From: Vibrio sp. D404a
GTDB taxonomy: Bacteria; Pseudomonadota; Gammaproteobacteria; Enterobacterales; Vibrionaceae
Direction of reading: 5' to 3'
Length of the DNA: 64,000 bases
NCBI RefSeq assembly: GCF_030248535.1
Contig: NZ_JAHGAJ010000007.1
Span: 62,001-126,000, forward strand
In this document: positions 1 to 11,157 of the stretch, one piece after another
Layout of the letters: each line of letters begins with the position of its first letter
Position numbering within the stretch: position 1 is the stretch's first letter
Position numbers and translations under genes: made by a program
Notes under the pieces: generated by a model
Database searches by the model: none
Seen by the model: the letters and a program-made list of their open reading frames with translations, nothing else
What the model was told of the DNA's origin: nothing

Positions 1-844
1 AAGCAAGAACCGCTAGCAGTGGCATTACCACACCTAGGATTGGCGCAGCCCACATTGCTGGGTACGTTTCAAAATTTGTCATCCAAGCGCCAGCTTGAAC
101 TGCTACTTCTTTGTTCAGTGGGTTTGAGTCAGCCATTGTATCAAGCGTGCTTGTAATCACGTAGCCATCAATAGATTGAACCCAGAAACCACCCAGTACG
201 AATAGAACGATAGCCGCTACACCCGCGATTTGAGCTGCTGCACGAGCACGCTCATGAATCGCTTCTGTGGTTTTCATTTGTAGCCAAGTTGCGCCTTGCA
301 TAACAAACAGCATCAAGCTTAGAACACCACACAGAAGTGCGAACGGGTTCAATAGAGCAAAGAACGAACCTTTGTACTCAGACATCAGCAGGTTGTTTAG
401 CTCAAACGGTACGCCTTGAAGCAAGTTACCAAATGCCACACCGAAGATGATTGGCGGTACTGTGCCACTGAAGCAAAGCGCATAATCCCAAGCTTTACGC
501 CATTTTGGCTCTTCAATCTTAGAACGGTAATCAAGAGCAAGTGGACGAAGCCAAAGTGCTGCTAGTGTTACGTACATTGCTAGATAGAAGCCAGAGAACG
601 ACGTTGCGTACACAAGAGGCCATGCAGCAAACAGTGCACCACCAGCCGTGATTAGCCAAACTTGGTTGCCGTCCCAGTGAGGGGCAATCGTGTTAAGCAT
701 GATACGACGTTCAGTGTCGGTCTTACCAATAACAGGAGACAGAGACGCAACGCCCATGTCGAAGCCATCAGTCACAGCGAAGCCTACCAGTAGTACACCG
801 ATTAGGATCCACCAAATAAGTCGTAAGATTTCGTAATCAAACAT
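1..844 (-). CDS. cydB: Cytochrome bd ubiquinol oxidase subunit II (partial, 3' end off the window)
   Basis: This is the second subunit of the high-affinity bd-type quinol oxidase in the inner membrane, which reduces oxygen to water with electrons from quinol. The reading frame from 844 gives MFDYEILRLIWWILIGVLL, followed by the family's conserved VTDGFDMG region, then hydrophobic helices to the window edge. About 281 codons are present against roughly 380 for a complete CydB, so the C-terminus and any small cydX lie outside. The ATG is preceded by a GAGGG ribosome site and starts 13 bases after the cydA stop, so the two genes form one operon. Identification is firm from the N-terminus and the cydA neighbour. 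Confidence 0.97.
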   Translation of the reverse strand, partial: MFDYEILRLIWWILIGVLLVGFAVTDGFDMGVASLSPVIGKTDTERRIMLNTIAPHWDGNQVWLITAGGALFAAWPLVYATSFSGFYLAMYVTLAALWLRPLALDYRSKIEEPKWRKAWDYALCFSGTVPPIIFGVAFGNLLQGVPFELNNLLMSEYKGSFFALLNPFALLCGVLSLMLFVMQGATWLQMKTTEAIHERARAAAQIAGVAAIVLFVLGGFWVQSIDGYVITSTLDTMADSNPLNKEVAVQAGAWMTNFETYPAMWAAPILGVVMPLLAVLA

Positions 845-857
845 AATATTCCCTCAC

Positions 858-2444
858 TTATACTTCGACTGAACGGCTAACTTTGTCTTCAACAGAGTTA
901 TCGTTTTGTTCGAAGTGGTAACGGCCTGTCTTAAGGCTACTTGGGCCTTTGCGAGCAAACTTAAGCATTAGGTAAACTTCTGCAATCAAGAACACTGTGT
1001 ACAGTGCAAGGATAGCGAATAGAGAAGTCCAAAGCTGTTCAAGAGTCAGTGCAGAGGCAGCAACATTGGTCGGTAGGATTTCACCTACAGCCCATGGTTG
1101 ACGACCGTATTCTGCTACGAACCAACCTGCTTCAATCGCAATCCAAGGAAGTGGGATTGAGAATAGCGCTGCTTTAAGTACCCAAGGTTTCTGTTCGATT
1201 TTCTGGCGACACGTTTGTACAAACGCAGCACCAAATACGAATAGCATGATGAAGCCACACGCAACCATGATACGGAACGACCAGAATAGAGGCCAAACAG
1301 TCGGGATAGAGTCATCCGCAGCCATTTGAATTTGCTCTTCTGTTGCGTCAACAACTTCATCTGTGTAGCGCTTAAGAAGTAGACCGTAACCTAGGTCACC
1401 TTTCACTTCGTCGAACGCTGCCATGTTCTCTTCAGACTTGTCGCCTGCACGCAGTTTTTCTAGAAGCTCGTATGCGTACATACCAGTGCGGATACGATCA
1501 ACGTGCTCATCACGTAGATCACGCAGACCTGTTACTTCTTTATCGAAAGAACGCGTTGCAATAATACCCATTACGTAAGGGATCTTAATTGCGTAGTCTG
1601 TATCCATTGTTTCTTGGTTTGGAATACCAAATACAGTGAATGCAGCAGGTGCTTCTTCTGTGTGCCATTCAGCTTCTACAGCTGCTAGCTTCACTTTCTG
1701 AACTTCACCTAGTTCGTAACCTGATTCGTCACCTAGAACGATTACAGATAGGATCGCCGCCATACCGAATGATGCTGCAATCGCAAAAGAACGACGAGCA
1801 AAGGCAAGGTCACGACCTTTAAGAATGTAGTATGCGCTGATACCAAGGATGAACATTGCACCCGTTGTGTAACCAGACGCCACTGTGTGTACGAACTTAA
1901 CTTGCGCTACTGGGTTTAGGACAACTTCAGCGAAGCTCACCATTTCCATACGCATTGTTTCGAAGTTAAATTCAGCACCAACTGGGTTTTGCATCCAGCC
2001 GTTAGCAACCAAGATCCATAGCGCTGAGAAGTTAGAGCCTAGTGCTACTAACCACGTTACCGCTAAGTGCTGACGCTTTGACAATCTATCCCAACCGAAG
2101 AAGAAAAGGCCAACAAAAGTAGACTCTAGGAAGAATGCAACAAGCGCTTCGATAGCTAGCGGAGCACCAAAGATGTCGCCAACATAGTGAGAATAGTAAG
2201 ACCAGTTAGTACCAAACTGGAACTCCATGGTTAAGCCTGTCGCTACACCAAGAGCAAAGTTAATACCAAACAATTTACCCCAGAACTTAGTCATGTCCTT
2301 GTAAATTTGCTTGCCAGTCATTACATAAACAGACTCCATGATGGCAAGTAGGAATGCCATACCTAGAGTCAGTGGAACAAATAAGAAGTGATACATCGCT
2401 GTCAGTGCAAACTGCAATCGCGACAGATCAACAACATCAATCAT
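858..2444 (-). CDS. cydA: Cytochrome bd ubiquinol oxidase subunit I
   Basis: CydA carries the quinol site and the haems of cytochrome bd oxidase, the oxygen-scavenging terminal oxidase of the inner membrane. The protein (528 aa, usual for the family) begins [20 protein letters not shown], with the haem-ligand His19, and holds the signature [13 protein letters not shown] near residue 447. The open frame extends ten codons further upstream, but the ATG at 2444 has a good AAAGGAG ribosome site just before it and matches the family N-terminus, so I use that start. cydB follows after 13 bases. The long upstream region contains a perfect FNR palindrome and a second near match, which fits oxygen-dependent control. 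Function is certain; regulation is inferred. Confidence 0.98.
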   Translation of the reverse strand: MIDVVDLSRLQFALTAMYHFLFVPLTLGMAFLLAIMESVYVMTGKQIYKDMTKFWGKLFGINFALGVATGLTMEFQFGTNWSYYSHYVGDIFGAPLAIEALVAFFLESTFVGLFFFGWDRLSKRQHLAVTWLVALGSNFSALWILVANGWMQNPVGAEFNFETMRMEMVSFAEVVLNPVAQVKFVHTVASGYTTGAMFILGISAYYILKGRDLAFARRSFAIAASFGMAAILSVIVLGDESGYELGEVQKVKLAAVEAEWHTEEAPAAFTVFGIPNQETMDTDYAIKIPYVMGIIATRSFDKEVTGLRDLRDEHVDRIRTGMYAYELLEKLRAGDKSEENMAAFDEVKGDLGYGLLLKRYTDEVVDATEEQIQMAADDSIPTVWPLFWSFRIMVACGFIMLFVFGAAFVQTCRQKIEQKPWVLKAALFSIPLPWIAIEAGWFVAEYGRQPWAVGEILPTNVAASALTLEQLWTSLFAILALYTVFLIAEVYLMLKFARKGPSSLKTGRYHFEQNDNSVEDKVSRSVEV

Positions 2445-2659
2445 GGTAACTCCTTTGTGTCGGCTGAATGACACTTGTGTGATTATTCACCGCAAAAATC
2501 CATGTTAAAACAATTAACGTGATTGTTATTACAAGTTGAAATTTGTAGCAAAAACGTACCGTTATAGTTAGATTATTGTTAAGCATGAGCTAATATAGCT
2601 GCCGCTAATATTACTGGTAAAATCAGTATGTTTCAAAAGGTTTATAGGAGAACCCTGCG

Positions 2660-2673
2660 TTGATTTGTATCAA
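2660..2673. promoter_or_regulatory. FNR box upstream of cydA
   Basis: The 14-base palindrome TTGATTTGTATCAA matches the FNR consensus TTGAT-N4-ATCAA at every defined position. It lies about 215 bases upstream of the cydA start. FNR control of cydAB is well known in enteric bacteria; whether it activates or represses here depends on the transcription start, which I cannot place. Confidence 0.8.
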
Positions 2674-2711
2674 ATTTCTACGAGCAATTTAGAGTTATTT
2701 TTAACCAATCA

Positions 2712-2723
2712 TGATTAAAATCA
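2712..2723. promoter_or_regulatory. Second FNR/CRP-like half-palindrome upstream of cydA
   Basis: TGATTAAAATCA keeps the inner eight defined positions of an FNR box but loses the outer T and A. It continues into TCACA, so it also resembles one half of a CRP site. It lies about 45 bases upstream of the perfect FNR box, a spacing compatible with a second weaker regulator site. Confidence 0.4.
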
Positions 2724-2952
2724 CACCAATTCTTGGATTGGTAATAACGAAGCATGATATCTGTGACATGCCGCTATCACCCCCTCAACATTTGAATTAC
2801 AACTACCCATAAAGTATTAACAAGAAATATGACAACTTATTTCAATTTTTGTTATCAACTTCAAATTTGAAATCAATGTTTTCAATTTTGGAATGGCGTA
2901 TTGACCAGTAATATCGACTCGCTCAAAGAGTTGTTATTCTATAAAAAACTAA

Positions 2953-2981
2953 AAACCCCGGCGCTTATGCAACCGGGGTTT
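2953..2981 (-). terminator. Rho-independent terminator of ruvAB
   Basis: A nine-base-pair perfect stem (AAACCCCGG with CCGGGGTTT) and an 11-base loop, followed on the minus strand by a run of T. It lies about 120 bases beyond the ruvB stop. It also separates ruvAB from the cyd promoter region. Confidence 0.85.
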
Positions 2982-3100
2982 ATAAAACTTAATGATGGAT
3001 TTGATTAAATTAATACCAACAAGTTTATTTTTTGATCATAAATGTAAAGGCACGCCAAAACCAAACCATTACTTTAATCACCTACATTGCTTATCAGTAA

Positions 3101-4111
3101 TTAACTTGGCTTATCGATACCGAAATGAAGATAGGCACGATCAGTCGCAATTCTTCCTCGCGGGGTACGCTGCAGATAGCCTTGTTGAATCAGATATGGC
3201 TCTAACACATCTTCAATCGTGTCACGCTCTTCACCAATCGCGGCCGCCATATTATCGATACCAACCGGACCACCACCAAACTTCTCCATGATCGCCAACA
3301 ACAGCTTTCTATCCATATAGTCGAAACCTTTTGCATCGACGTCGAGCATATTAAGTGCTTTATCAGCAACGTCAGCGCAAATGTGGCCATTGCCTTTCAC
3401 TTCGGCATAGTCACGAACACGACGCAGTAAGCGGTTGGCAATACGCGGTGTACCACGAGCACGACGCGCCACTTCAAGCGCTCCATCTGCTTCCATTGAT
3501 AGCCCTAAACAATCCGCACTACGCTGAACAATGTTTTGTAGGTCATCGACCTTGTAGTATTCAAGACGCTGGGTAATACCAAAACGGTCGCGCAGTGGCG
3601 ATGTCAAAGAGCCCGCGCGGGTTGTCGCCCCGATGAGGGTGAACGGAGGTAAATCGATCTTGATAGAACGAGCCGCAGGCCCCTCACCAATCATAATGTC
3701 CAATTGATAATCTTCCATCGCAGGATAGAGCACCTCTTCAACCATAGGGCTGAGTCGGTGAATCTCATCAATGAACAAGACATCATTTTCTTCAAGGTTG
3801 GTCAGCAGTGCAGCAAGGTCACCTGCTTTCTCAAGCACAGGGCCAGACGTGGTGCGAATGTTTACTTCCATTTCGTTAGCCACAATGTTCGCCAGCGTGG
3901 TTTTGCCCAAACCTGGGGGACCAAAAATCAATAGATGGTCTAACGCTTCGTTACGCAGTTGTGCGGCTTTGATGAAGATCTCCATCTGATCACGCACGTG
4001 ATCTTGGCCTTGATAGTCAGCTAACGCTTTTGGCCTTATCGCACGGTCGATTACATCTTCATCTTTGAATACTGGGTTGTCCGGTGCTATCAGGCGATCC
4101 GCTTCAATCAT
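3101..4111 (-). CDS. ruvB: Holliday junction branch migration helicase RuvB
   Basis: RuvB is the AAA+ motor that, loaded by RuvA, drives branch migration of Holliday junctions in recombinational repair. The 336-aa protein has the normal family length. The Walker A motif GPPGLGKTT is at 64-72 and the Walker B motif VLFIDEIH ends near 118; the C-terminal winged-helix DNA-binding domain contains the family sequence YLQRTPRGR. It lies 120 bases downstream of ruvA on the same strand and is followed by a strong terminator, so ruvA-ruvB form a two-gene unit. The SOS box in front of ruvA is expected to control both genes. Confidence 0.98.
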   Translation of the reverse strand: MIEADRLIAPDNPVFKDEDVIDRAIRPKALADYQGQDHVRDQMEIFIKAAQLRNEALDHLLIFGPPGLGKTTLANIVANEMEVNIRTTSGPVLEKAGDLAALLTNLEENDVLFIDEIHRLSPMVEEVLYPAMEDYQLDIMIGEGPAARSIKIDLPPFTLIGATTRAGSLTSPLRDRFGITQRLEYYKVDDLQNIVQRSADCLGLSMEADGALEVARRARGTPRIANRLLRRVRDYAEVKGNGHICADVADKALNMLDVDAKGFDYMDRKLLLAIMEKFGGGPVGIDNMAAAIGEERDTIEDVLEPYLIQQGYLQRTPRGRIATDRAYLHFGIDKPS

Positions 4112-4231
4112 AGGTCATTCCAATTTAAGAGTGACGAGCTCTTATTCTTTAAATTCTTACACTTCACTCTGCAATCAGAAACGTTCATCAACAATTGCAG
4201 AGGTGATTCTAATACTTGGCTGTGGCTAAAC

Positions 4232-4843
4232 TTATACCATCGACTTAAGTGCTTCACGAATCAGCTGTTCGCTAGTCATGCCGTCTTTCGCTACCTGAGA
4301 AACAACTTTCGATGCTTGCGTTGGTTTGTAGCCAAGAGCCAGTAGCGCGCTTACTGCTTCTTCTTCAGCGTCATGTGCGTTAGGCGTTGAGTCAATCGGT
4401 GCCGCATCTGTCGCTGGAGTAAATAGGTCACCCGCACCCCAACCTTTAAGTCGGTCTTTCATCTCAACCACTAAGCGTTCAGCGGTTTTCTTACCTACAC
4501 CCGGCAGTTTAACCAACGTAGAGATATCCTCGCGTTCAACACTCTGCACGAATTGACTTGCCGTCATGCCCGACAAAATACCGAGACCAAGCTTAGGGCC
4601 AACACCATTCGCTTTGATTACTTCTCTGAACAGAGCACGCTCTTTTACGGTGTTAAAGCCATATAAAAGCTGCGCATCTTCACGCACCACAAAGTGAGTA
4701 TAGATAATCGCCTCTTCGCCAACAGCAGGTAGTTCATAGAAACAGCTCATTGGCATCTGTACCTCATAGCCAACACCACTGACTTCAATTAACAATTCTG
4801 GTGGCTGTTTTTCAATTAAAATACCGCGAAGACGTCCGATCAC
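4232..4843 (-). CDS. ruvA: Holliday junction branch migration protein RuvA
   Basis: RuvA binds the four-way Holliday junction as a tetramer and recruits RuvB. The 203-aa protein starts [12 protein letters not shown], using a GTG codon, and contains helix-hairpin-helix segments ([20 protein letters not shown] around 110-130) and a C-terminal RuvB-contact domain after an acidic linker. ruvB follows on the same strand. Unlike the compact ruvC-ruvA-ruvB order I expect in Vibrio, a chemoreceptor gene lies between ruvC and ruvA. A LexA-type palindrome begins 48 bases upstream of the start and would give ruvAB its own DNA-damage-inducible promoter. Confidence 0.98.
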   Translation of the reverse strand: MIGRLRGILIEKQPPELLIEVSGVGYEVQMPMSCFYELPAVGEEAIIYTHFVVREDAQLLYGFNTVKERALFREVIKANGVGPKLGLGILSGMTASQFVQSVEREDISTLVKLPGVGKKTAERLVVEMKDRLKGWGAGDLFTPATDAAPIDSTPNAHDAEEEAVSALLALGYKPTQASKVVSQVAKDGMTSEQLIREALKSMV

Positions 4844-4890
4844 AATTTACTCTCTTGGTGGAAAATTATTTGATGGACAGAATATAAAAG

Positions 4891-4910
4891 AACTGGATGC
4901 TTATCCAGTT
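4891..4910 (-). promoter_or_regulatory. LexA (SOS) box and SOS promoter of ruvAB
   Basis: The palindrome contains CTGGATGCTTATCCAG, which fits the LexA rule CTG-N10-CAG and is close to the ruvA box I recall from Escherichia coli, with the same GGAT and ATCC flanks. On the minus strand TATATT lies immediately downstream as a plausible -10 element, about 35 bases before the ruvA GTG. The palindrome extends to 4887-4914 with 12-base arms, so its transcript would also fold into a hairpin that might end transcription from the upstream chemoreceptor gene. Confidence 0.75.
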
Positions 4911-4935
4911 CTTTCTATTTGATTGAGGGAATTAA

Positions 4936-6396
4936 TTAGGCTTGTTTGGCGTGGGATACCGCGCTATTCAAGCTAGTGACTAATTGTTTAACGAGATCGA
5001 CTTGTTGATTTAATTGCACGCCGTTTGACGCAACTTGCCCTGAGACGGTTTTGGTTTCAGCAACACTTTTTGCTACTTCAGTACTGGCTTGGTCTAACTC
5101 TTGAAGTGAACCCATCTGCATTGTCATTATGTCGGTTAACTGATTCACATCCGATGATATGGTCTGTACCTCTGAAATAATGCTATTCATTTCAGTTTCA
5201 GTGGTTTCGATAATAGTACGTCCGTGTTCAACCTCTTCTTTACTGCGATCAAGTAAAGTTCGGATCTCTATAGCAGAATGGCTGCTCTTAGCTGATAGCT
5301 CACGCACTTGATCCGCCACCACAGCAAAGCCTCGACCTTGCTCCCCTGCCCTCGCCGCTTCAATCGCCGCATTAAGAGCCAGTAAATTGGTTTGTTCTGC
5401 TACTGAGGTGATGAGATCGGCCACTTTCATGATCTCTTGGTTACTCTGGATGATTTGACTGATGGCGTTGGTTGACGCTTCCAGCGATTCTGAGCTTTTC
5501 TGAGCCTTGACGCCAACCGCTTCGCTGCGCTCTTTAAGTTCATTGACAAACGAGTTGGACTCTTCGAGCCCTTCGGTCATTTGATGCAGCTGTTGACTCA
5601 TTTGCTCAGCGGCGCTGGCCTGCGATTCACAGTTCATATTGAGGACTTCAACCTGCGAATGGAGATCATTCGATTGCTGGTCGAGTTGAACAGAGACACC
5701 CTGTAAGCTTTGTGAGTTAGTATTCGCTTGCTCTAATACCACCGACAATTGTGCTTCACTCTGCGTCGCTTGTGCTGCCACGCTTTGACTCTGAGTTCGG
5801 GCGAATTCCGCTTGTTCAATCGCAATCTCTTTTTGCTTTGCAGTAAAAGCTTGAGCAATGCAGATCACAACCAAAGGCATCACCACGCCAGACCAAGTCT
5901 CAACTACCATTGCTTGTTCAGTCAGAGTGATATTTGGGAATACAGCACCGTTGAGATGCATGGATGTCATTACTACCGCAACACCTATCACCAATGCACT
6001 CCATGCTAGGGCGATTATACGTGTGCCAGACAAAAAGAACGCGACCACCAGCAATGGTACCCAGTAGGCTTGAGTTGATTCCACGACCCCACCGCTTTGA
6101 TAAATGATGTTTAACGCATGAACGGCCATGCCGACAAAACCAAAATTCAGTGCCAGTATCGGATTTTTGGAAATCTTTAAGATGATCGCCGACGCCAGTT
6201 CAAGAACAATCAGGAAGATAGAGGTCGCAATTAATAGCTGTTCGCCATGCTTGCTCCATTTGATCAGACTGTAAAGTCCTACGATAAACGCAATGAAAGT
6301 AAACAGTAATAAAATGTCCGCCTGTCGCGACTCATTACTCCCCCATTGATGAGTTTTGGGTAGAAAGAGCGATCGCCACCATGTAATAGGGTTCAT
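4936..6396 (-). CDS. Methyl-accepting chemotaxis protein with a polytopic membrane N-terminus
   Basis: This is a chemoreceptor that would signal to CheA/CheW. The 486-aa protein has about six hydrophobic segments between residues 27 and 187, with no large periplasmic ligand domain, then a coiled coil and the cytoplasmic signalling domain. The conserved hairpin tip is at 334-364 ([20 protein letters not shown] onward). I see no HAMP domain. What it senses is unknown; a receptor with its sensor embedded in the membrane may respond to membrane or energy state, but that is inference. It starts after an AAGGATG ribosome site and lies between ruvC and ruvA, an unusual position suggesting insertion into an older ruv cluster. 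Confidence 0.9.
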   Translation of the reverse strand: MNPITWWRSLFLPKTHQWGSNESRQADILLLFTFIAFIVGLYSLIKWSKHGEQLLIATSIFLIVLELASAIILKISKNPILALNFGFVGMAVHALNIIYQSGGVVESTQAYWVPLLVVAFFLSGTRIIALAWSALVIGVAVVMTSMHLNGAVFPNITLTEQAMVVETWSGVVMPLVVICIAQAFTAKQKEIAIEQAEFARTQSQSVAAQATQSEAQLSVVLEQANTNSQSLQGVSVQLDQQSNDLHSQVEVLNMNCESQASAAEQMSQQLHQMTEGLEESNSFVNELKERSEAVGVKAQKSSESLEASTNAISQIIQSNQEIMKVADLITSVAEQTNLLALNAAIEAARAGEQGRGFAVVADQVRELSAKSSHSAIEIRTLLDRSKEEVEHGRTIIETTETEMNSIISEVQTISSDVNQLTDIMTMQMGSLQELDQASTEVAKSVAETKTVSGQVASNGVQLNQQVDLVKQLVTSLNSAVSHAKQA

Positions 6397-6549
6397 CGAT
6401 AATCATCCTTGATTGACTTGTAAGACCTCCGACCAATGTTAGTTAATCGTTAAATAGAATGCGAACCTATTTAACAAAAACTGTTTTTGAAGTCTCATTT
6501 CATATCAAAGATAAGTAATTGATGGCGATTGGAATATCAATTGGAAGAA

Positions 6550-7071
6550 TTAACGATAACGGCCGCGTCTCGCTGTGGTTGCTTTACCTGCTAACGCGAT
6601 CAGCGTTTTATTGGTATTAGCATGACAAATTGCGACACCCAGTGCATCGGCAGCATCTGCTTGCGGTTTTGCTGGGAGTTTAAGCATGCTCATCACCATG
6701 TTTTGCACCAGTGATTTGTCTGCCCCGCCATTGCCAGTTACGGCTTGCTTGATAAGACGTGCGGCGTACTCATGTACTGGAAGATCTGCATTTACAGCAG
6801 CAACAATCGCACTGCCACGGGCCTGACCGAGCTTAAGTGCCGAGTCGGCATTCTTCGCCATAAACACCTGCTCGATGGCGAACACGTCTGGCTGAAACTG
6901 CGTGATGATTTCGCTAACACCCGCATAAATCTGCTTCAAGCGTCCTGGCAGTTCTTTCTCAGACATACGAATACAGCCACTACCCAAATATTGCAGGTGG
7001 CGACCATTTTGACGAATAACACCATAACCAGTGATGCGAGAGCCGGGATCAATCCCAAGAATAATAGACAT
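6550..7071 (-). CDS. ruvC: Crossover junction endodeoxyribonuclease RuvC
   Basis: RuvC resolves Holliday junctions by paired cuts. The 173-aa protein starts [20 protein letters not shown], holding the first catalytic aspartate (residue 8), and carries AIEQVFM with the next acidic residue plus the C-terminal [12 protein letters not shown] acidic cluster. It ends in a basic tail. It is 150 bases upstream of the chemoreceptor gene and follows aspS, from which it is separated by a strong terminator, so it needs its own promoter. I see no LexA box in front of it, unlike ruvA. Confidence 0.97.
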   Translation of the reverse strand: MSIILGIDPGSRITGYGVIRQNGRHLQYLGSGCIRMSEKELPGRLKQIYAGVSEIITQFQPDVFAIEQVFMAKNADSALKLGQARGSAIVAAVNADLPVHEYAARLIKQAVTGNGGADKSLVQNMVMSMLKLPAKPQADAADALGVAICHANTNKTLIALAGKATTARRGRYR

Positions 7072-7136
7072 AACTTAAAATACTGATTATTTATACATAC
7101 TTTTATTTATGAGCTTAGTATATAGAAGCATAAAAA

Positions 7137-7163
7137 AAATGCCCGTTAAATTAACGGGCATTT
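7137..7163 (-). terminator. Terminator of aspS
   Basis: A perfect palindrome (AAATGCCCGTTAA, one base, then its complement) sits 45 bases beyond the aspS stop and is followed on the minus strand by eight T. It should end aspS transcription before ruvC. Confidence 0.9.
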
Positions 7164-7207
7164 CAATTCACTCAAAAAAGAGTCATTTAAAGAAAAGTAG
7201 AGCGTGC

Positions 7208-8992
7208 TTATTCAGCTGATTCTTCTTTCTTTTCAGCAGCTTTAACTGCGATTGCTAGCTCTTCAAGCGCAGCTGGGTTAGCTAGGCTTGGTGCGTCTGT
7301 TAGTAGACAAGAAGCATTCGTTGTTTTCGGGAACGCGATAACATCACGAATGTTCTCTGTACCACAAAGTAGCATTACTAGACGGTCAAGACCGAATGCT
7401 AGACCTGCGTGCGGTGGTGTACCGAACTTAAGTGCGTCTAGTAGGAAGCCAAACTTAGCTTGTTGCTCGTCAGCTTCAATACCTAGGATATCGAATACTG
7501 CAGATTGCATTTCAGCATTGTGGATACGTACAGAACCGCCGCCCACTTCGTAGCCGTTAAGAACCATATCGTACGCGTTTGAGTTGGCAGCCGCTGGGTT
7601 CGCTTTTAGCTCTTCCGCAGTCACACCTAGAGGTGATGTGAATGGGTGGTGCATAGCGTGTAGGTTGCCTTCGTCGTCTTCTTCGAACATTGGGAAGTCA
7701 ACAACCCATAGCGGAGCCCACGCAGACTCATCTGTCAGCTCTAGGTCTGTACCTAGTTTCAGACGTAGCGCGCCCATTGCTTCAGATACAGTGTTTGCTT
7801 TGTCTGCGCCGAATAGGATGATATCGCCAGTCTCTGCGCCTGTGCGCTCAAGAATACCGTTGATCACTTCTTCGTTTAGGAACTTAGCAACTGGAGATTG
7901 GATACCTTCCATGCCAGCAGCACGGTCGTTAACCTTCATCCAAGCTAGACCTTTCGCACCGTAGATACCAACGAACTCACCGTAACCGTCGATTTGCTTA
8001 CGAGTTAGCTTAGCGCCACCTGGTACACGGATTACTGCAACGCGACCTTTTTCGTCGTTTGCTGGGCCAGAGAATACTTTGAACTCAACGTCTTTCACTA
8101 GGTCAGCAACGTCTACTAGCTCTAGTGGGTTACGTAGGTCTGGCTTGTCAGAACCGAAACGACGCATCGCTTCAGAGAATGGCATGATTGGGAACTCACC
8201 TAGATCAACGTCTAGAAGCTCTTGCCACATGTTGCGAACCATCTTCTCAGTTGTTGCGCGAACTTCTTCTGCGCTCATGAACGATGTTTCGATATCGATT
8301 TGAGTGAATTCTGGTTGACGGTCAGCACGCAAATCTTCATCACGGAAACACTTAACGATTTGGTAATAACGGTCAAAACCAGACATCATTAGCAGCTGTT
8401 TGAATAGCTGTGGAGACTGAGGAAGCGCGTAGAACGAACCTTTGTGAACACGGCTAGGTACTAGGTAGTCACGAGCACCTTCTGGCGTCGCTTTAGTTAG
8501 TACTGGTGTTTCGATGTCTAGGAAGCCGTTGTCATCTAGGAAACGACGAACAAAGCTAGATGCTTTAGCACGTAGCTTGATACGGTCGCTCATTTCTGGA
8601 CGACGTAGGTCTAGGTAACGGTACTTTAGACGCTGCTCTTCTGAGTTCTTCTGGTTGAAGTCTAGTGGCAGAACGTCAGCACGGTTGATGATTTCAAGAC
8701 CTTTAGCGATGATCTCAACTTCACCTGTTGCCATGTCTTTGTTTACTTGGCTGTCTGGACGAACGCGTACTTCACCCGTTAGTTTGATACAGAATTCATT
8801 ACGAAGTTGGTTAGCTACTTCGTACGCATCTGCCATATCTGGGTCTACAACTACCTGAACGATACCTTCACGATCTCGCATATCGATGAAAATAAGACCG
8901 CCCAAATCACGACGACGGTTTACCCAGCCGCAAAGTTCTACAGTTTGTCCCGCCAGGGACTTGTTCAGGTTACCACAGTAATGGGTACGCAT
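7208..8992 (-). CDS. aspS: Aspartate--tRNA ligase
   Basis: AspS charges tRNA-Asp with aspartate and is essential for translation. The 594-aa protein has the bacterial layout: an N-terminal OB-fold anticodon-binding domain ([12 protein letters not shown] and IDMRDREG), class II motif 2 ([18 protein letters not shown]), the bacterial insertion domain in the middle, and motif 3 (GLAFGLDRL) near residue 530. The start [13 protein letters not shown] matches the family. It is divergent from the DUF72 gene and followed by its own terminator. Nothing is unusual about it. Confidence 0.98.
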   Translation of the reverse strand: MRTHYCGNLNKSLAGQTVELCGWVNRRRDLGGLIFIDMRDREGIVQVVVDPDMADAYEVANQLRNEFCIKLTGEVRVRPDSQVNKDMATGEVEIIAKGLEIINRADVLPLDFNQKNSEEQRLKYRYLDLRRPEMSDRIKLRAKASSFVRRFLDDNGFLDIETPVLTKATPEGARDYLVPSRVHKGSFYALPQSPQLFKQLLMMSGFDRYYQIVKCFRDEDLRADRQPEFTQIDIETSFMSAEEVRATTEKMVRNMWQELLDVDLGEFPIMPFSEAMRRFGSDKPDLRNPLELVDVADLVKDVEFKVFSGPANDEKGRVAVIRVPGGAKLTRKQIDGYGEFVGIYGAKGLAWMKVNDRAAGMEGIQSPVAKFLNEEVINGILERTGAETGDIILFGADKANTVSEAMGALRLKLGTDLELTDESAWAPLWVVDFPMFEEDDEGNLHAMHHPFTSPLGVTAEELKANPAAANSNAYDMVLNGYEVGGGSVRIHNAEMQSAVFDILGIEADEQQAKFGFLLDALKFGTPPHAGLAFGLDRLVMLLCGTENIRDVIAFPKTTNASCLLTDAPSLANPAALEELAIAVKAAEKKEESAE

Positions 8993-9298
8993 AATGAATT
9001 TCCCAATCTCTTAATAATTACTAATTTCTATGCTGTAACTAGACCGAATCTAATTACAATTCAAAGATCCATTTATACGCGGAAACTTGTCTAAAATCGA
9101 CCTTTCCCACGCCTATTTGTTGTGTTTTATTCAGCTTTGACGCTTTATAGCTCACGAAACAGCCAAAGGGGCACAAATCTCGAACAAATATTCATCAACA
9201 CTGAAAAAATTGCGCTAATTATATATTGAAAGTACCCAAGTCAGCAAAAGTCTCGTAGAGTGTTTTTGACTAAAGCAACCAAAGCACTTTTAGATACC
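8993..9298. other. Divergent promoter region of aspS and the DUF72 gene
   Basis: About 300 bases without a supportable gene. It must hold the aspS promoter on one strand and that of the DUF72 gene on the other. I found no clear operator, riboswitch or strong hairpin in it. Confidence 0.5.
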
Positions 9299-10183
9299 AT
9301 GACAAGATTACCTTTAAGACTCGGACTGACTATGTGGTCACACTCAGAGTGGCAGAGCCAATTCTATGGAAAAGGAACCAAACCTGCAGAAAGACTAGAG
9401 AAATATTGTCATGTTTTTCATACCGTTGAAGGCAATACCACCTTCTACGCAACCCCTTCAATTACGACTGTAAACAATTGGCGTAGCGCAAGTCACGATG
9501 ACTTTCGTTTCACCTTCAAATTGCCTAAATTCATCACCCACCAGCAACAACTCAGACATTGCCAAGCTGAGCTGAAAGAGTTCCTTCAGATCATGGCTCC
9601 ACTGCACGAGCGAATTGGGCAATGGACCATCCAACTTCCGCATCAATTTGAACCAGAATCGCTCCCTGCCTTGCAACAGTTTTGTAAGCTTTTCCCTAAA
9701 GAGATGAAGCTGGGTGTCGAAGTTCGTCACCTTGGTTTTTTCGATAAAGGCGATGATGAAAAACGGTTCAATCAATGGTTGGTTGAAGAGAACATTAACC
9801 GGATCATTATGGACAGCCGCCCGGTGTTTGCCGCAGCGCCGACAACGGAGGCCATCATTGACGCCCACAAGAAGAAACCCCGTGTGCCGGTTCATGCCAT
9901 AGCCACATCAAACAACCCTATGATTCGCTTTATTGGACAAAATGAAGAGAAGCCTAATCTCGACTTCTTCAAACCATGGATCTCGAAATTGCCGACTTGG
10001 ATTGCAGAGGGAAAGCAGCCCTACTTGATGATTCATACTCCTGATAACAACCATGCACCAGAGCTAGCGGTAACCGTGTATAAGCAGCTCCAAGAGCAGT
10101 GTAAACAACAGCACAATATTGCGTTGCCGCAGTTATCTGAGTTCCCCGCTAATAAAGGCAATCACCAAATCAGCATGTTCTAA
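9299..10183 (+). CDS. yecE: DUF72 family protein, YecE type
   Basis: This is a member of the DUF72 family, TIM-barrel-like proteins of unknown biochemical function. The protein resembles E. coli YecE along its length: TMWSHSEWQSQFY near the start, then VEGNTTFYATPS, DDFRFTFKLP, the GVEVRH motif, MDSRPVFAA and KKPRVPVHA. The frame is open further upstream to a GTG at 9260, but the family N-terminus begins near MTRLPLRLGLTMW, so I use the ATG at 9299 (294 aa); its ribosome site is weak. In E. coli yecE also neighbours the cmo genes, and cmoA follows here after 184 bases. The stop codon lies inside a heptanucleotide tandem repeat. Confidence 0.9.
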   Translation: MTRLPLRLGLTMWSHSEWQSQFYGKGTKPAERLEKYCHVFHTVEGNTTFYATPSITTVNNWRSASHDDFRFTFKLPKFITHQQQLRHCQAELKEFLQIMAPLHERIGQWTIQLPHQFEPESLPALQQFCKLFPKEMKLGVEVRHLGFFDKGDDEKRFNQWLVEENINRIIMDSRPVFAAAPTTEAIIDAHKKKPRVPVHAIATSNNPMIRFIGQNEEKPNLDFFKPWISKLPTWIAEGKQPYLMIHTPDNNHAPELAVTVYKQLQEQCKQQHNIALPQLSEFPANKGNHQISMF

Positions 10184-10205
10184 GTTCTAAGTTCTGAGCT
10201 CTGAG
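10178..10205 (+). repeat. Heptanucleotide tandem repeat at the 3' end of yecE
   Basis: Four consecutive 7-base units: TTCTAAG, TTCTAAG, TTCTGAG, CTCTGAG. The first unit contains the TAA stop of the DUF72 gene. Similar-length arrays with different sequences occur near infA (46263) and at the end of ybaM (59211). Confidence 0.85.
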
Positions 10206-10349
10206 CATCTTCAACGAGTAAATAGACACTAGACGCCACTCATATCTACAGGCTAATCACTGAAACCTGAGTTTTCGTGACACAGTGGCATTTTTTACGT
10301 AAAATACGCCCCCTTTTATTTGGCACGTGAAAGCGTGTTAATTTGCTGA

Positions 10350-11096
<747 letters not shown>

Positions 11097-11157
11097 TTTT
11101 CAATTTAACGCTACAATCTTGAATTCATAAGCGCGTCACAAATAACTCGTACCAGAG

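Noticed and set aside
2992..3291. Open frame opposite the end of ruvB
   Set aside because: It overlaps the ruvB coding region on the other strand and has no family features.
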